This document shows positions 44,549-57,904 of a stretch of DNA of 64,000 nucleotides, in pieces. The notes below the pieces were generated by a model, which saw only the letters and a program-made list of their open reading frames with translations, did no database searches and had not been told where the DNA came from. The DNA comes from Riptortus pedestris (taxonomy: Eukaryota > Arthropoda > Insecta > Hemiptera > Alydidae), in contig CM032233.1 in the NCBI GenBank assembly GCA_019009955.1, positions 126,707,001 through 126,771,000 on the forward strand, read 5' to 3'. Both the position numbers and the translations under genes were made by a program. How positions within the stretch are numbered: the first letter of the stretch is position 1; the number at the start of each line of letters is the position of its first letter.

Positions 44549-46940
44549 CTGCCCTCACTATTACAGACCTTACATTGTTCTCACCTCAAGATAAGAAAAA
44601 TCCTAAATAAGCAGTTCAATTATTACAGATAAACAGGCTGTTGCATTCAATACAGTATAAACCTTTATTTTTAATATAATATTCCTTTCTCTATGTGCTT
44701 ATTTTCAAACAATTAAAACCCAATTAGCTGTAGCAGAATAACACTAAGTAAAAAGCAGAAAATACTAAGTATTCATCTATTAAAGGAAAAAAATCATAAT
44801 ATTAATTGTTATACAAGCATTAATTTTCATTTGATCGACCCTTATATAGACATATTATTGTCAGAGTTCCATTTCCCTTTAACTGATATTATGTAAGTTA
44901 ATAATATAAACTAATATTAGGATAACATGTTATTATATTTTTAAATAGTTATAGACGAGTGACAACTAACCTTTATGAAGAAGGCATTTCACACCTGAAA
45001 ACTTGGATACCACAAATTAAATGTGGGTTGTCTCAATACCTAGCCCAATAAATAACCCATATATACCAACAGTAAATAAATAATAATTAAAATTTGTCTC
45101 TGAATTAAAACACAATCAGAAGTTTACTGAATCATATTTTGACCTAAAAATCAGTAAAATGCACGGTTTTTATATAAAATGTTAATAAACATTTCATTGT
45201 TAAATTAAATTACTTTGGTAGTAGTGCTATCTGTGTTTTAGCTACTGATTTCCCAACTTTTCAGGCAGTTGTCTCTGTTGTGGATAATTTAGAAGGAACT
45301 GGTTTGGGAACTAAAAGAGAGAGACATTAATTGTTCAAACATTTTCACTCCTGGAGTAGACCCCTAACCACCCCAGGAAGGCCGAAATCTCCAGCGGAGA
45401 GTCTTCCCATTCCAAATGTCACTGAAGGCTTTGTCTATATAGCTCAAGGGCATATCCATGACATTAGCAAGAGTTAGCAACTCCAATATCACATTCTTCA
45501 AATCTACAAACAGAATCTCATAGCTTATTCACCTTTTTATTTATCTCGGCTATCAGGAACTCATATTAGTGAGTTAATACTAATTCCATTAAATAATTCA
45601 ATACATAGGTTGGTCTAAGTCACCCTGGTTTTGATAGTTAAGAGTTGGGGACGACAATAGCTCATAGGAGTGCCAGTGTTTGGTATTGTTTCACTATTTA
45701 GGCAAGAATAGCTCATGCTGTTTCTAATATTCCACTTTACAGTTAATTAAAATTGATAAGTCGTCCATAAATAGCGATGCATGCACCGCTGAGACTATCA
45801 AATTCAAGCAAAAACTATTAAACAAAACAAACATACAAAATCGTACAAAAATAATAACGGATAAAGAAATAACAAGAAACAAAAAAGAGAACAAGACTAT
45901 TTTTGCAATAAATTGTAAATAAAACAAAATTATCCTTACTACAATTTGTCATTAGACTCTATAATGAAATCTTTAAAAAAAAAATCAAATTTAATACTAT
46001 TATTTGGAATCAAAGTAGTCTAAAAGATAATAGTAATATACAGTACACAGTGCCGAATTCACTGGACACTCTTTACAAGGAGTTCATCAAATTTTTGAGA
46101 GAGAATCAGGCGAAGCGATACAGGAAAGAGATCGTTGTTATTTGCACCATCAATTGGTTCATCAAAATAAACTGATTAACTGTTATTCTTTATTTAAGAT
46201 AATCTTCATCAAAATATATAAGGGTGCCGTTTTAGTTCTTCCTTTTTCAGCTTTATTATGGTAAGACCATATCATAGAGTTGTGTGGCATTTTGATTTTC
46301 AGATTTCCCTTCCCGTGTAGTGTGTAAATTGCCCAACCCAGTTAAATAGAAAATTGCTTCTTCTTTTCACATTTAAAGAGAATTAAATATTGTAAAACAG
46401 CCAACCAATTGAATTGGCTGTGTTGTAAAGTTAGAGCATAATCCCAAACTTCCCTATCATGCTTCCCGAAGCAGCTCAACTGGGTTAATGTCTCGAGACT
46501 AGCGTTTTTCAAAATGCCCACATCTTCCTCATGTTTTAAATATCCTAGAGTTTAGACGAATGTTTTGGAGACCATTGTCCATCAGCTGTTTCAACATTAA
46601 AAGTATGTCTCTTTGCTACTTAATGTTCGCTAAGTGCTGTTTTATTTTCATTATTGAGACCACTTTTGACGTCTGTTGTATTCTATTATTTAATAGCTGA
46701 GAAGAGTCCCCTATATACAAACTATTACAATTGTGGCAGCACTTATCATTCATCATCAATGGTCACCAACTTTCTGTTAAAGAGTAGTCCATGCATATTA
46801 AAATTGATATATTTATACCCAATAACTGATGAGTTAATCAAAAAACACTACCTCTAAAAAATAAAACTTTACATGATATGTTTTCTCTATCTAATTAATT
46901 CATTAAGAGTATGATTTCAAATATTGCCTTACCTACATTT
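44549..46940. other. Intergenic DNA, no gene recognised
   Basis: AT-rich with no conserved motif. A slightly less AT-rich stretch at 45330-45500 does not give a continuous frame on either strand. Confidence 0.4.
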
Positions 46941-46944
46941 TAAA

Positions 46945-47583
46945 TGAATGGATTCTTAAAGGAAGCTTCCCAAAACTTCTGAATCAAGCTAGAGTGAAAC
47001 CTCTATTCAAAAAGGGAGATAAACTGTTAGCAGAAACTTTCAGATCTATATCCTTCCTACCTGTACTCTTGAAATTATCCAAAAAATTATCTTTTATTGA
47101 CTAATGGAACATTTAGAAAGCATGATGTCTTTTCACCTGAGCAACATGTTTATTACTTCAGAAAACATGATTTTGTGGAGAATATAATTCATTCTCTGAC
47201 TAGAAACCTGAGCATAATTGGTATATTTGCTGATTTCACAAAGGCCTTTGACTTAGTAGATTATGAAATACTACTGAATAAGTTAGAACATTCTGGAATT
47301 CTTTTATTTACGTAAAAAGAAAGTACAGTTGATGATACCAAGACATATCAAATTATTTCAGAATGGCAAACAATTACTTGCTCTGTCCCCAAGGTTCAAT
47401 ACTATTTTTAATATGAATAAACATTCTCCAGCTAGCCTTAAACCCACAAGATCTATTCCTTATGCTGATAATGCCAGTTTAATTATAATAGATAAACAAC
47501 CAGAAAAACCGAAACAGGGTGATTCTGTTGCTTTTAAAGCATTACCTGGTTGGTTGATGGCTAATAAGCTATCTGCATTCTAG
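46945..47583 (+). pseudogene. Non-LTR retrotransposon RT fragment (CR1/Jockey-like)
   Basis: Part of a reverse transcriptase read in several frames. At 46975-47060 it reads PKLLNQARVKPLFKKGDK and FRSISFLPVLLK. At 47110-47300 it reads KHDVFSPEQH, FADFTKAFDLVDYEILLNKL and EHSGI. The PQGSIL motif lies near 47388, and the catalytic box near 47460 reads YADNASLI, where active enzymes have YADD. It ends with a GWLMANKLSAF-type piece and a stop at 47581. Both flanks of the element are missing. The CR1/Jockey assignment rests on motif style and is tentative. Confidence 0.85.
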
Positions 47584-47622
47584 ATATCAGCCAACAATGC
47601 TCACATTCTTCTGGAGTGCTAT

Positions 47623-47699
47623 TAACCCTTTCCTTGCGCAAAGCCACTATAGTGGCTTGAATGAAGCTCCTATAGTGGCTTTGCGCAAGGAAAGGGTTA
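47623..47699. mobile_element. 77-bp perfect foldback, possible piggyBac-type mini-MITE
   Basis: Arms 47623-47652 and 47670-47699 are exact 30-bp reverse complements around a 17-nt loop. The arms begin CCCTTTCCTTGCGCAAAGCC after TTAA on the left; the right flank reads TTAG, one change from TTAA. TTAA plus a CCCT start resembles piggyBac family ends, but the element is too short to code for anything. A recent origin is likely because the arms are identical. Confidence 0.7.
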
Positions 47700-48718
47700 G
47701 TGAGTAATCAAGACATTTTACCAGCACCATTTACACCAAGGGAAACTATGAATATTTCCATAGCCAGTTAACTTAAAAAATCATATTTTATTATTTAAAT
47801 TACAGAAGAGTGCAATAAGGTTTATATTCTATAAGGTCTATATAATAGAAAATCGAGAGGCTCCTATTAGCCAATCTTTAAGCAGTCAAAAATAATGTCT
47901 TTTTCTTTATTGTATATGCACCAAACAATACTGTCAGTGAAACAAAACATGATCCTAAAACAAGATACAAGAACATGATTAGTAAGTACAGAAATGCCTT
48001 TATTAAACATTTTGTTTCACATTTTTATGGGCTGTAGTGTAATTTAAGTTCTTTGACATCCATGATAAACATAAATTATAAATGTTTAAGAAAATTTGTT
48101 AAAATATTATGTTTTAAGGGTGTATTAAATTTATATTTAATACTTTTAGTAAAGATTTGAGCCCCTTAAAAAAATTCAGGACATAAAATATGTAGGGAAA
48201 CATATATTGAAAAGTTTTTAAGGTAGGTAGATGAAAGAAATGGCTATGCTTCCACTGTAACAATTTATTAAAATGACAGAGCACTTTCGATGCAGTGCAT
48301 CATCATCAGTGCTCTGTTGACACACAAAAACAATAATTACTTATCTCTGTTAAAATATATTAGATAAAGGGTAAAATAGTTAACATCGTCATATAACAAT
48401 AAAAACTATCTTTCTTAAAACTAAATAACACATAAAACCTTTCATACATCAACAGGTAAATTGTTTAAATTAAGTAGCTAAAGGTAGAACATTAAAACCA
48501 TCTAAAAAACTTAACATAGACTATTTAGACAAAAAGGAAGCACATTCTTTACTGAACAAAGGAGAAGCAGAAGAAGAGAGAGGGGACCTACCGAAGGTCC
48601 TGGATGTTGAGAGTTTGGTTGATAGAAGCCGTTTCCGTTGGGAACTTATTAAAATTAACTGAAAGATTTCTCGTTAACATTTGTATTTAATCACGGTGGT
48701 CTTAAGTGCTACTAATAT
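47700..48718. other. Intergenic DNA with one small hairpin
   Basis: No gene. A 10-bp stem (ACAGAGCACT facing AGTGCTCTGT, loop 22 nt) lies at about 48274-48315. Confidence 0.5.
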
Positions 48719-48895
48719 GCTGATTTCTCTATTGTAAAACTTCAGGTGGGAAATCTGCTTAGTTTACACAGCCGCTGCCTGACAGACTTTTTTTGTCACC
48801 TCCTAGGTAGGATCAATGGACGTTTTTCGAAAATTGCGTCTTGAGTACAACCTCAATAGCTGATTTCCCTTAAGAGTAATCTGCTAAAATGAGGA
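48719..48895 (+). repeat. Interspersed repeat family R2, partial copy 4
   Basis: Carries GATTTCTCTATTGTAAAACT with GGGAAATCTGCTTAGTTTAC, then the end block related to 4780-4897. The two end blocks are adjacent, so the interior is deleted. Confidence 0.6.
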
Positions 48896-49098
48896 ATTCA
48901 ATTCAGCTATGATTGTTGTTTTACACATACCCTGTAGCAGGTTTATTAGAAAAAAAATTGTATTTTTACTTCCTTGTACAAATTAATAGAAGTAATGTAA
49001 TCGTGAACATTTAAGGTTTACAGCTTTCAAAGGAATTATCCACTTTGACGCTCCTTGGATTTTGACTAGTTTCAATAGGTTGACCGTAAGTATCTCCC

Positions 49099-49423
49099 TT
49101 AACACGTTGACTGCCACGACCATTCTCAGAATTCCGGTCTAAAAAGCCAATTGCATTTAATTTAATACTTCTTGATTTTGAATAAATTTTTTATAATTAT
49201 ATTTTCTGTTTATTTATTAATAAAATTTCTGTTCATGTCGCCAACATTGATTTTTTGTTCTCTTCCCAGAAGCCATCTATCCATATTAGCACTGATATGC
49301 TACGAGTTTAAGCGTAGCTACGCGACAATGGCAAGTAAACACAGTACGAGATAACTCGTAGTCGGCGTCCTAGCAAAGAACGGAATATACGAGTTATCTC
49401 GTAGTTGGCAGTCAACGTGTTAA
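49099..49423. mobile_element. TTAA-flanked MITE (317 bp)
   Basis: TTAA at 49099-49102 and 49420-49423 bounds an element whose termini are CACGTTGACTGCCA inverted on both sides. Inside, ACGAGATAACTCGT and related sequences recur three times. A TTAA target with short TIRs suggests mobilisation by a piggyBac-like transposase; no coding capacity. Confidence 0.75.
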
Positions 49424-49519
49424 CTCACAATGGATAGCCTTAAAATAATGAAATTTCACATTTTGGATTGTTGTAATGCCTAGATGAGCATCTCCCTTTT
49501 GAACAATAAGGACTATAAG

Positions 49520-49882
<363 letters not shown>

Positions 49883-49919
49883 TGTGTATGATATTACCAA
49901 AAGTACTTAAAATGACTTG

Positions 49920-50645
49920 CATTAGTAATGATCCCACTCAAAATCATCTGTAGATCACAAGAATTGTGTAAGTAAGATGGCTCACAATATTTAATAATAT
50001 GGATAAGAAATATAAAGAAAAAAATCATAGTTTTCGTTCTATAGATATTTGATATTCAATCCAATTTTAAAATACAGTTCTTTGATCTTAGAATGGAATA
50101 AAATGAGCTGATTTTATAAAAATATATTCTCACTTGTTTAGTTAAGATAACAAATTTATGGAACAAGACTTACTCTCTGAAGAATGAATAAATAAAACAA
50201 TAATTTTGGCCCTTATATATATTTATGTAATTATCGTCACAGAGAGGTCAAATCCAGTAACTGATAAAAACCCAGAATTTTTAACATAAATTGTCTTTTT
50301 TTGGAAGGGGAAGGATAAAAATGTTTAAAAATCATTAAAAACATGTATATATATAATTGTGCTGATGTTTTCGACCAGGTTATATTTATATATGGTGTGT
50401 TATTCTTTTCGGAGTTTTGGTAAATGTTGGTGAAATAAATCTTAGTTTATGCCGATATTTCGAGAATCTTTATTTTCTCTTCTTCAGGGCAAGACTAAAG
50501 ATACCTATGAACTATGATACATGGTTATTGCACTATGACTAGGGTTATAGTAACACACATAAATGATGGATTGGAAGATTTCTATGGACTTATATATTTG
50601 CTACCCCAAGGTACAAGAAGGTTATATGAGAAATGAAATTTCCAC
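49920..50645. other. Intergenic DNA, no gene recognised
   Basis: Includes a block at about 50440-50500 (GCCGATATTTCGAGAATC, TTCTCTTCTTCAGGGCAA) that looks like a common dispersed arthropod repeat. Nothing coding. Confidence 0.4.
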
Positions 50646-50649
50646 GTTT

Positions 50650-51400
50650 GAGAGGGGTTTACTTTGTTCTGAAAACACATATTCATCAATGTCTTCGTTA
50701 ATATCGGTTTTATGAAAAAATTTAAAGAACAAATTGTGTAAGAATAACCTTTTTGATCCTAAATCATAATTTACATTTATGAATTTTGACTTATGCCTTC
50801 CGGGTGCCAACTTAATTCATGTTCCATGAAATGCCTTTATAGGATTGAGAATTTTTATGTATATTTATTCAGGAAATAAGTGTTGTTAACATGATTGATT
50901 TGATACTTTACTATCACCCTCTGGAGTGGTTTACATTGACATCAAAACATATATACTTCAATTTCTTCTTTAATATTGATTTTGTGAAGGAAATGTGTTT
51001 AGAATACATTTTATGGTCCTAAAACCGAACTTAAATTTATGAAACTTTTGACTTCCGACTTTCAGTCATTAAATAAGAATTTATGACTTTTTCATGAGAG
51101 TGCCTAGCTAGAATTGTGATATTTTTTATGTATGTATCCAGGAAATGAATATTGCAAACATCGGGTATTTTATACTTTACTATCACCGACAAGAGTAAGG
51201 GTTTACATGGACAGCAAAACTTATGTTCGTTAATAAGTTAAACAATATTGATTTCATCGGGAAAATATAAAAAGCATAATGCTTATAAAATGAGTTTTTA
51301 GTCCTAATACATTGCTTAAATTTATGAATTTAAAAATTCTTACTTCCAACTTCCAGCTGCAATTTGAATTTATTATTGTTTGATGAGAACGCCTAATGCA
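50650..51400. repeat. Three diverged tandem units of about 260-285 bp
   Basis: A block containing TTTATGAATTTTGACTT, then a TTCCAACTTCCAG-like stretch, an AGGAAATGAAT-like stretch and TACTTTACTATCACC repeats with anchors near 50778, 51039 and 51325. Strong divergence indicates an old array. Confidence 0.6.
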
Positions 51401-53221
51401 AATTTTGAACCTTATGTATATGTATAAAACATTATGCCTGTGTATTTCATATATGATTAGAATATTTTTGTCAACATTGGCTATATAATTCTTCTACCAT
51501 TCTATTTTGAATGAAGGCTAGATTTATTTGAACCCACAAACCACCTTATACTTCTATGGAATTTCAGCAGAATTTTCTTGTATATTATCTCAAAATAATA
51601 TGATGATGTAATTACTTTGAAGGGAAATTAATTAATTTGAGCCCAGAAACGATAATATATTCGTCAAAAGCCATTCCATGTTTCACACTTAAAACATTGA
51701 TATAAATAATTTGATGGCATTAAACTGACTACTTAATGCTTACGTTAATCCAACCTTTATATTTTGATTGGAAAACATTACCTCAATTCATTTATGAACC
51801 ACAGCTATTCAAAGCAAACATATCTTTGTCACTTATTACATCACAGATAACAGACTGTGCTTGTTTCTGGACATTCGTGTTTTGTGAAGAATATGACGGG
51901 ATGATTTTGTCCTTAGGTTAATCTAATCATTATATTTCAGCAATGGAAAACAACTTCTGTTTAAACCTAACAACGGTAGGTAGCTAAGCTATTGTTATAT
52001 AAACCCATCAATCCCGGAAAACACACTTAACTTTGGGCTTTCGGTCACAACTTCATACTTACATGGAATTACACCAGATTGCTGGAACACAAAGTTATTT
52101 AATTCTATCAATTCAACGTTAGCAATTTTCTTGATGGAAAACTAATTAATATGTTTTTAAATATTCATCCAATAGCTGTCCCATGCCTTATGCGTGTAAT
52201 AACAATATGACTAATTTGATGAAAATAAAGGGTACTTACATGAATCCTATTATTATATTTCCTGGGGTTTCCATTAATATTTGATTTCATTCACAAATAA
52301 CAGCAGTTTTAAACAAAAATTGGCCCAATTGTCACTTTTTACTTCATGAATATAATGACTCAATCGCAGTATTGTTTCTATGCATTTTACAGGACAGTTC
52401 ATGTTATGTGATGAAAATGAAATGTTGTAATGTCCAAAAATTACGTGCAATGAACAGATGACAGAATTTCAGTATGTGAAGGGAGAGGGAAATTTTGATT
52501 TGAATTTCCTGCTCTGGTGGTCAATCTTATAAAATCAATGTACTTTTATCAGGCGACAAGTTTTGTTTTTGCTGGTATACAGTGAGGAACATAATAAAAT
52601 ACCTATTGTGCTCTACATAGACATATTTTTGGCACATCACAGAAAACAAACAATTCCCATTATAAAAAGAAAAAGCATGGAGCTTACAACTTATGGATAA
52701 CCTTCCAGTAGTTGTTTCCACAGCAAGTATTGGAAAGGTCCTGACAGAGTCACCTTGCAAGGTCAGAGCACATCTTGTCCCATGGTAAAAATGGTAATTG
52801 TTCATACTAATTAATTATTCAGCATCAATATGACAAGTCCTGTCTTAAAAGTTGAAGAGAATGGCAAATTTTATATTCAATGAAGAACAAGAAAACATTT
52901 AGAAGAGATGAACTAGACTCAGCAGGATCTTCAAAGAAATCACCGGTATGATAGAGCAATTCTATTCATCTGTTTAATTCAAATTAAATAATAAAACTCT
53001 CTCCCTACTCTATATCTAGTAATAATAGAACCCATGAGAACAATAAGGTTGAGAAGTAAATTATGATTTTTTTTTATATTTGTGTACTGTTAAATTATAA
53101 ATATTTATTATATTAAAAAATAAATTAATTATAAATTTGTTGCACCTTTTAATATTCTTTTTTATTTAAAAAATAAATTTTCCATAAAATCTATAAAATA
53201 TAGATTATAAAAGATATTAAT
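51401..53221. other. Intergenic DNA, no gene recognised
   Basis: AT-rich; short frames on both strands lack any recognisable motif. Confidence 0.4.
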
Positions 53222-53720
53222 CTGTATGAGCTGTGCATGTTCTTGTTAGATTCAATTACTCAATAGAATCATAAATGTCTTGAAGACAAATAAACACATA
53301 TAAATACAAAACTAACAAGAGTCTCATTAAAAAATAATATTTTAGCTCAAAAAATAGTTAATTATATTGGCATCAAAATCTTTAATTATTATAATATATA
53401 AACGACTTTCTACTATCATTATTAAAAATGGCATAACCCTCATATATCAGTTTGGAGAAAACAAAAACAAATAGAAAAACAGAAAAAGCAAAGAAACTAC
53501 TCAAGTTCATTACTGGACCAAAACTGGAAGACATCCAGTGAGAAAGCCAAGTACAACACGTTTATTAAGTCTGATTCCTAAATATATGGTTTAATTTTAA
53601 TGTCATCTGTTTCACTCATTTAGGGAAGATATCCCTGGGTTCTATGCAACAAATTCATCTTATGGTAAGCATCCCTGTAATTCTCCTCTAATAGGTAACA
53701 AAAGAGTTAACTTTATCCAC
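53222..53720 (+). repeat. Dispersed duplicate, copy 2 (matches 35766-36250)
   Basis: Aligns over about 480 bp with the copy 17.5 kb upstream. It contains an exon-like stretch CATTTAG / GGGAAGATATCCCTGGGTTC ... ATGGTAAGC in both copies, of unknown meaning. Confidence 0.75.
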
Positions 53721-56004
53721 CAACTTATCTCTACATCTACCAATCTGTCCTACATATGTCCTTCGTCAAATGTAAGACAACACCTCATTTGTATTACTTA
53801 TTAATAATAAGTTTTCCGTCAATGTGCATAACGAGCAAGTTGTTGGGTGCAAAGTTGTGGTGGCATAGGATTGTCAGTACGAGTGGCAAGTTTAGCTTAC
53901 ATCACTTGTGGATCCTGTAGCATTCTACCTCTCCAGTGATTTTTTTCATAAACAATGAGTCTGTGACAGACACAATACGACTTTTACACCCATTTTTATG
54001 TTCTGGTCTGCTGACCTGTTTGAAACCATAAAGCCATTTTCAGAAGGATTGAAAATTCAATGAAGCTGGTTTCATAATAAAAATGAAACTACTTGACCCT
54101 GTCAACATTGCTCATATGTCCAAAAATATGTACCAAGGTTTGTATGCTATAGCAACCTTACCTGATTGGCTGTATGCTAATATGCAGTGAGCTTAGAACT
54201 ATTGCACCTTGTCTACAGTACAAAGGATTCTGTACAGATCTTCACTATCCCTCATACAAAATTCAAATATACTAACAAACCAGTGTGTGTTTGTTCGTGT
54301 GTGCATGTGTTTGATTGTGTATGTATTAGTAAGGTTCTAAAAAATCTTACCAAATATCATTCTTTTTGTTTATGTACATATTTATTTTAATAGTTATGCT
54401 TTTAACATTTCTATTTATATAATGTTTTATAATTTATTGCTCATGATATTTTTTAATTAGCATGTTATTTCATAAGACTTTAATTTATTATTTAATGTTT
54501 CCTCCCTTTTGTTGATTATTCATGTTTTTTTGTTGAGTTTTCTGTTTTGTGTTCTTAGTTTTTAATGTTATTGTTTAATTTTTTCTTGTTATTTTTTTTG
54601 TGTTTTGGTTCATAAGCAATAATGTCTGGTAGCAAATGCACCACAATAAATAAACATCTCAGTGAAGGAAGGCACTGAGGATGTCATGCTTGAAACCATG
54701 AACAATAATTTAATTTTGTTTCATCATAAATAAAAAAGGTTTTAAGTAAAACTAACTGAGTAACTTTTATTAGAAAATCATGCACTACCAGTGATAGACC
54801 CTGTATGTTAATATTAATTTGGACACATTAGTGTGAAGAATTTAATCCACTACATTATACCTACATCATCATTATCAGTTCTTGAATCTTTATTAAGTTT
54901 GTAGAGTTTGAATGAAAGACAATATTTTATGCAAGAAAAAAAAAATTAAAATGCCTCATACAACATTTTAAGTTAAAAACTACATTTACAGATATTGAGA
55001 ATTAAAAATAATTTTAAAAGTAGGAACATTTCTTTCAAAATTAACAGATAATCAAAAAATAAAATATGTACAATTAATAAATATGTACGACATATATTAA
55101 AGCTATTATATGACTCAGGGAATAACAAATGCAAGGCCCACTAATATTTTTGTTATTCATTAATTATTTTTGTGGGCCATGGACTTCTTAACATTAAAGA
55201 AATCAAAATTTGCTTACAACACGAAGCTCACAATAAGTTAAAACTACATCAGGCAATATTAAATGTTTCAATTATAAAGAAAATATTTTAAAATTATTAT
55301 ACCCAACTAAGGAAAAATAAAGAATAAAATTACATATGTTACCTTGATTAAAAAGAACATTAAAAAACAGGAGTAAACATTATTTAGACTTAGCTGGCCA
55401 TGATTATTTCATAACAAACCATCTTTTAAATGATGCTTGCAACAGTATTAAATATTCCAAGATTATTAAAAATAAAGTAACAAGCTTTGGGTTTATTAAA
55501 CAAAGGCTTCATGTAGAATAATAATTAACAAAAGTAGATGATTTAAATAACCTAGACATTATTTAATGATTTGTGTATATGAGCAAATGAGCTCAAAGAG
55601 AACTGAATCAGTTAAAAATGGAGCATAATAAAACATATAATATATAAATATCATTCATCATCAAAATAACTTTTAGGAAAACAATAATATTCTAAATAAT
55701 ACCATAAAACATCACTAAATAAGATTGATCAATTTGATATTAAAATCTAAAGATCAAAACTAGTAATGTATTGAGAGTACTATTGTCTATCACCTACCAC
55801 AATTTGTTTTAACCATATAACAATGACCTGACACTTGAGAAGAGCAGAGAGTGTGCTATATTGGGTTTGACTTATATATATATATTAAATTATCTTTGAC
55901 TTTAACATAACTTTTAAATTGCATTACTATGTCTAAGAAACCACCTTGAAGGAGAAATGGCAAGACCAATAGATGAAAAGCTCATGAAATATCTTCACTG
56001 AGTT
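53721..56004. other. Intergenic DNA, no gene recognised
   Basis: Very AT-rich, with T-rich tracts at 54530-54600 and A-rich tracts near 54940. No coding motif recognised. Confidence 0.4.
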
Positions 56005-56008
56005 TTAA

Positions 56009-57104
56009 CCCTCGGTCGGGCGCGTCAAGAATCTTCCGTCTTCGGGCGCGTGTATCTCAGAGATACAACCTCAACCGTTTTTACGAAAATACAATTTTTT
56101 AATATATATTTTGCACTAAAATGTGCACTGTGTGATTAGAAACCATAACAGAGGAAGTATTTGTTTGAAAGAAGTAAATAATTTTCAAAATTGATAAGTA
56201 TTATAATAAAAAAAATCTTGGTTGATAAAATAATCAAGTTGGTTATAGATTCATTATTATTGAAACCGTGAAAGATGATTTTTAAAATATAATTAAAAAA
56301 TACAAATATCAGACGAAATTGCTTAAATGCACATGTCTTAATCATACATGATTCATTTCAGTTTGTGAACAATATAAACAAATTATCTAAATATAACTTC
56401 ATTCAAAAATAAGTAGCACGAAATCACTTTTAGATAATACTTATTAAAAATTATCTAAATTTTAATGCACCAATCCTTTTAAAAATAGCAGTTTAACTAT
56501 TATTTCTTTTGCAGAGCTGCATTACAATTAGGACAAAGCATGGAACTATGTTGTAAACAAATTTTGGTTTGGCAAATATCACAAGAGTAATTAGTAAACC
56601 TACATTTCTTTTTAGCTTCGCATGGTTCACATCATTTTCTTTTGTTCATTGTAGCGGAATGACTTTTTTTATGCTGTTTTGTACTTGAGTTCAATGTATG
56701 GTCCAATGAGTCTCTGTACTCTTCAAGTTTCGTCCTTAGTTCAGGTGGTAAACGTCTACGTACATCGTACAATATTTTCTTGTACAAGTTCTTTTGAAAG
56801 CTCATTTATGAGCAAAATAATAGAAAAATAGGTTTATATGATTCCGTTTAATAAAGAGAAACTTAATTGATCTATATATTTATGAATTACAGATTTCAAA
56901 AAAACTAACGAGATCGGGCGCGTGGTATCTAGGAGATACAACTGAATGACAGGACTCCATCGAACAAAGTGACACAACTGACCTTGAGGGGGAGACGTAT
57001 AAAGAACATAACTCGAAGCACTACGCCACCACTTTCTGCTAGGAGGAGTGGCAAATATTTCTATAGAAACTGTGTATCTGAGAGATCACGCGCCCGACGG
57101 AGGG
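56009..57104 (-). mobile_element. piggyBac-like element relic (1096 bp, TTAA target)
   Basis: TTAA at 56005-56008 and 57105-57108 bounds terminal inverted repeats CCCTCGGTCGGGCGCGT (left) and CCCTCCGTCGGGCGCGT (right, read inward), one mismatch in 17. The core GGGCGCGTG with GTATCT..GAGATAC recurs subterminally on both sides (about 56045-56070, 56913-56940, 57072-57095), making small hairpins. Only the C-terminal part of a transposase remains, so this is an internally deleted copy of a longer autonomous element. Confidence 0.85.
56500..56805 (-). pseudogene. piggyBac-like transposase C-terminal cysteine-rich domain
   Basis: From an ATG at 56805 the - strand reads MSFQKNLYKKILYDVRRRLP and a basic region, then one in-frame TGA. 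It continues with CEPCEAKKKCRFTNYSC, CDICQTKICLQH and SSMLCPNCN before TAA at 56500. The spacing C-x2-C, C-x2-C, C-x2-H, C-x2-C fits the zinc-binding cysteine-rich domain at the C-terminus of piggyBac transposases, which binds the element ends. The catalytic DDD core is absent. Its place between TTAA-flanked TIRs supports the assignment. Confidence 0.8.
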
Positions 57105-57339
57105 TTAAAAAATTGATTCCAGAAGAAGCATATCTACATCTATATCTAATCATCTTGCTTTTTATTTAAATATTTGATAAATATACCATGTAAACTTTTT
57201 ATCTCAGTTTTCTTGTTCACAGCATATTTTTAGTTTTTAATAATGTGGATATTTTCTTTTATCTTCCATTTGGTTACTTTTTTGTAATTATCTAAAATTT
57301 CTACCTCATCAAAATTAAATTTATGCATAAATGTCAAAG

Positions 57340-57740
57340 AATGGTCAGCTGAAGATGTTCTATTTTCTAAATTATCGACATTTCTGAAATGCTGTTAAAG
57401 ATTAATTTTTGGTCTGTGACGACTCCCCTATATAAAATTTGTCACAGGCGAACAGATTATTTTATTAACATCGAATTTTGTTTCCTTGTCTTTTATAGGA
57501 CTGAAACTTTTACTGATTTTATCGCCATATGTTCAGGCTATTGGTCTAACGTGCCTTTACAGTGTTAATGTGCTTTACTATTCTTGAGTTATATTTAAAA
57601 GGGGGCTAAGAAACCATGGCAATGTAAACAATATTTGTAAAGACCATGGTCAAGTGTACTTAAATAATAACATGAAAATCCTTTAATTAGTTTTAAATCC
57701 AAGGAAACCAAGTAAAATAAAATAATATATATTGGAAAGT
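57340..57740 (+). repeat. Repeat matching 36280-36490
   Basis: Shares GTTCTATTTTCTAAATTATC, GACGACTCCCCTA and GTCAAGTGTACTTAAATAAT with the region before the 36500 mariner relic. An internal insertion lengthens this copy. Confidence 0.65.
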
Positions 57741-57904
57741 TTTGCCAATTTTGGCAAGCCTGCACTTGGCTTGTTGTAAAGGCTGAGTTACTGTTATTAG
57801 AATTTGACATCACTTCTTTTGTGAAAGATTAAATCTTTCCCTTGAGTACCCTGATAATCATGGAGAACAACCGAGTTAATTTTAGTCACTTCATAGATTT
57901 TTAA

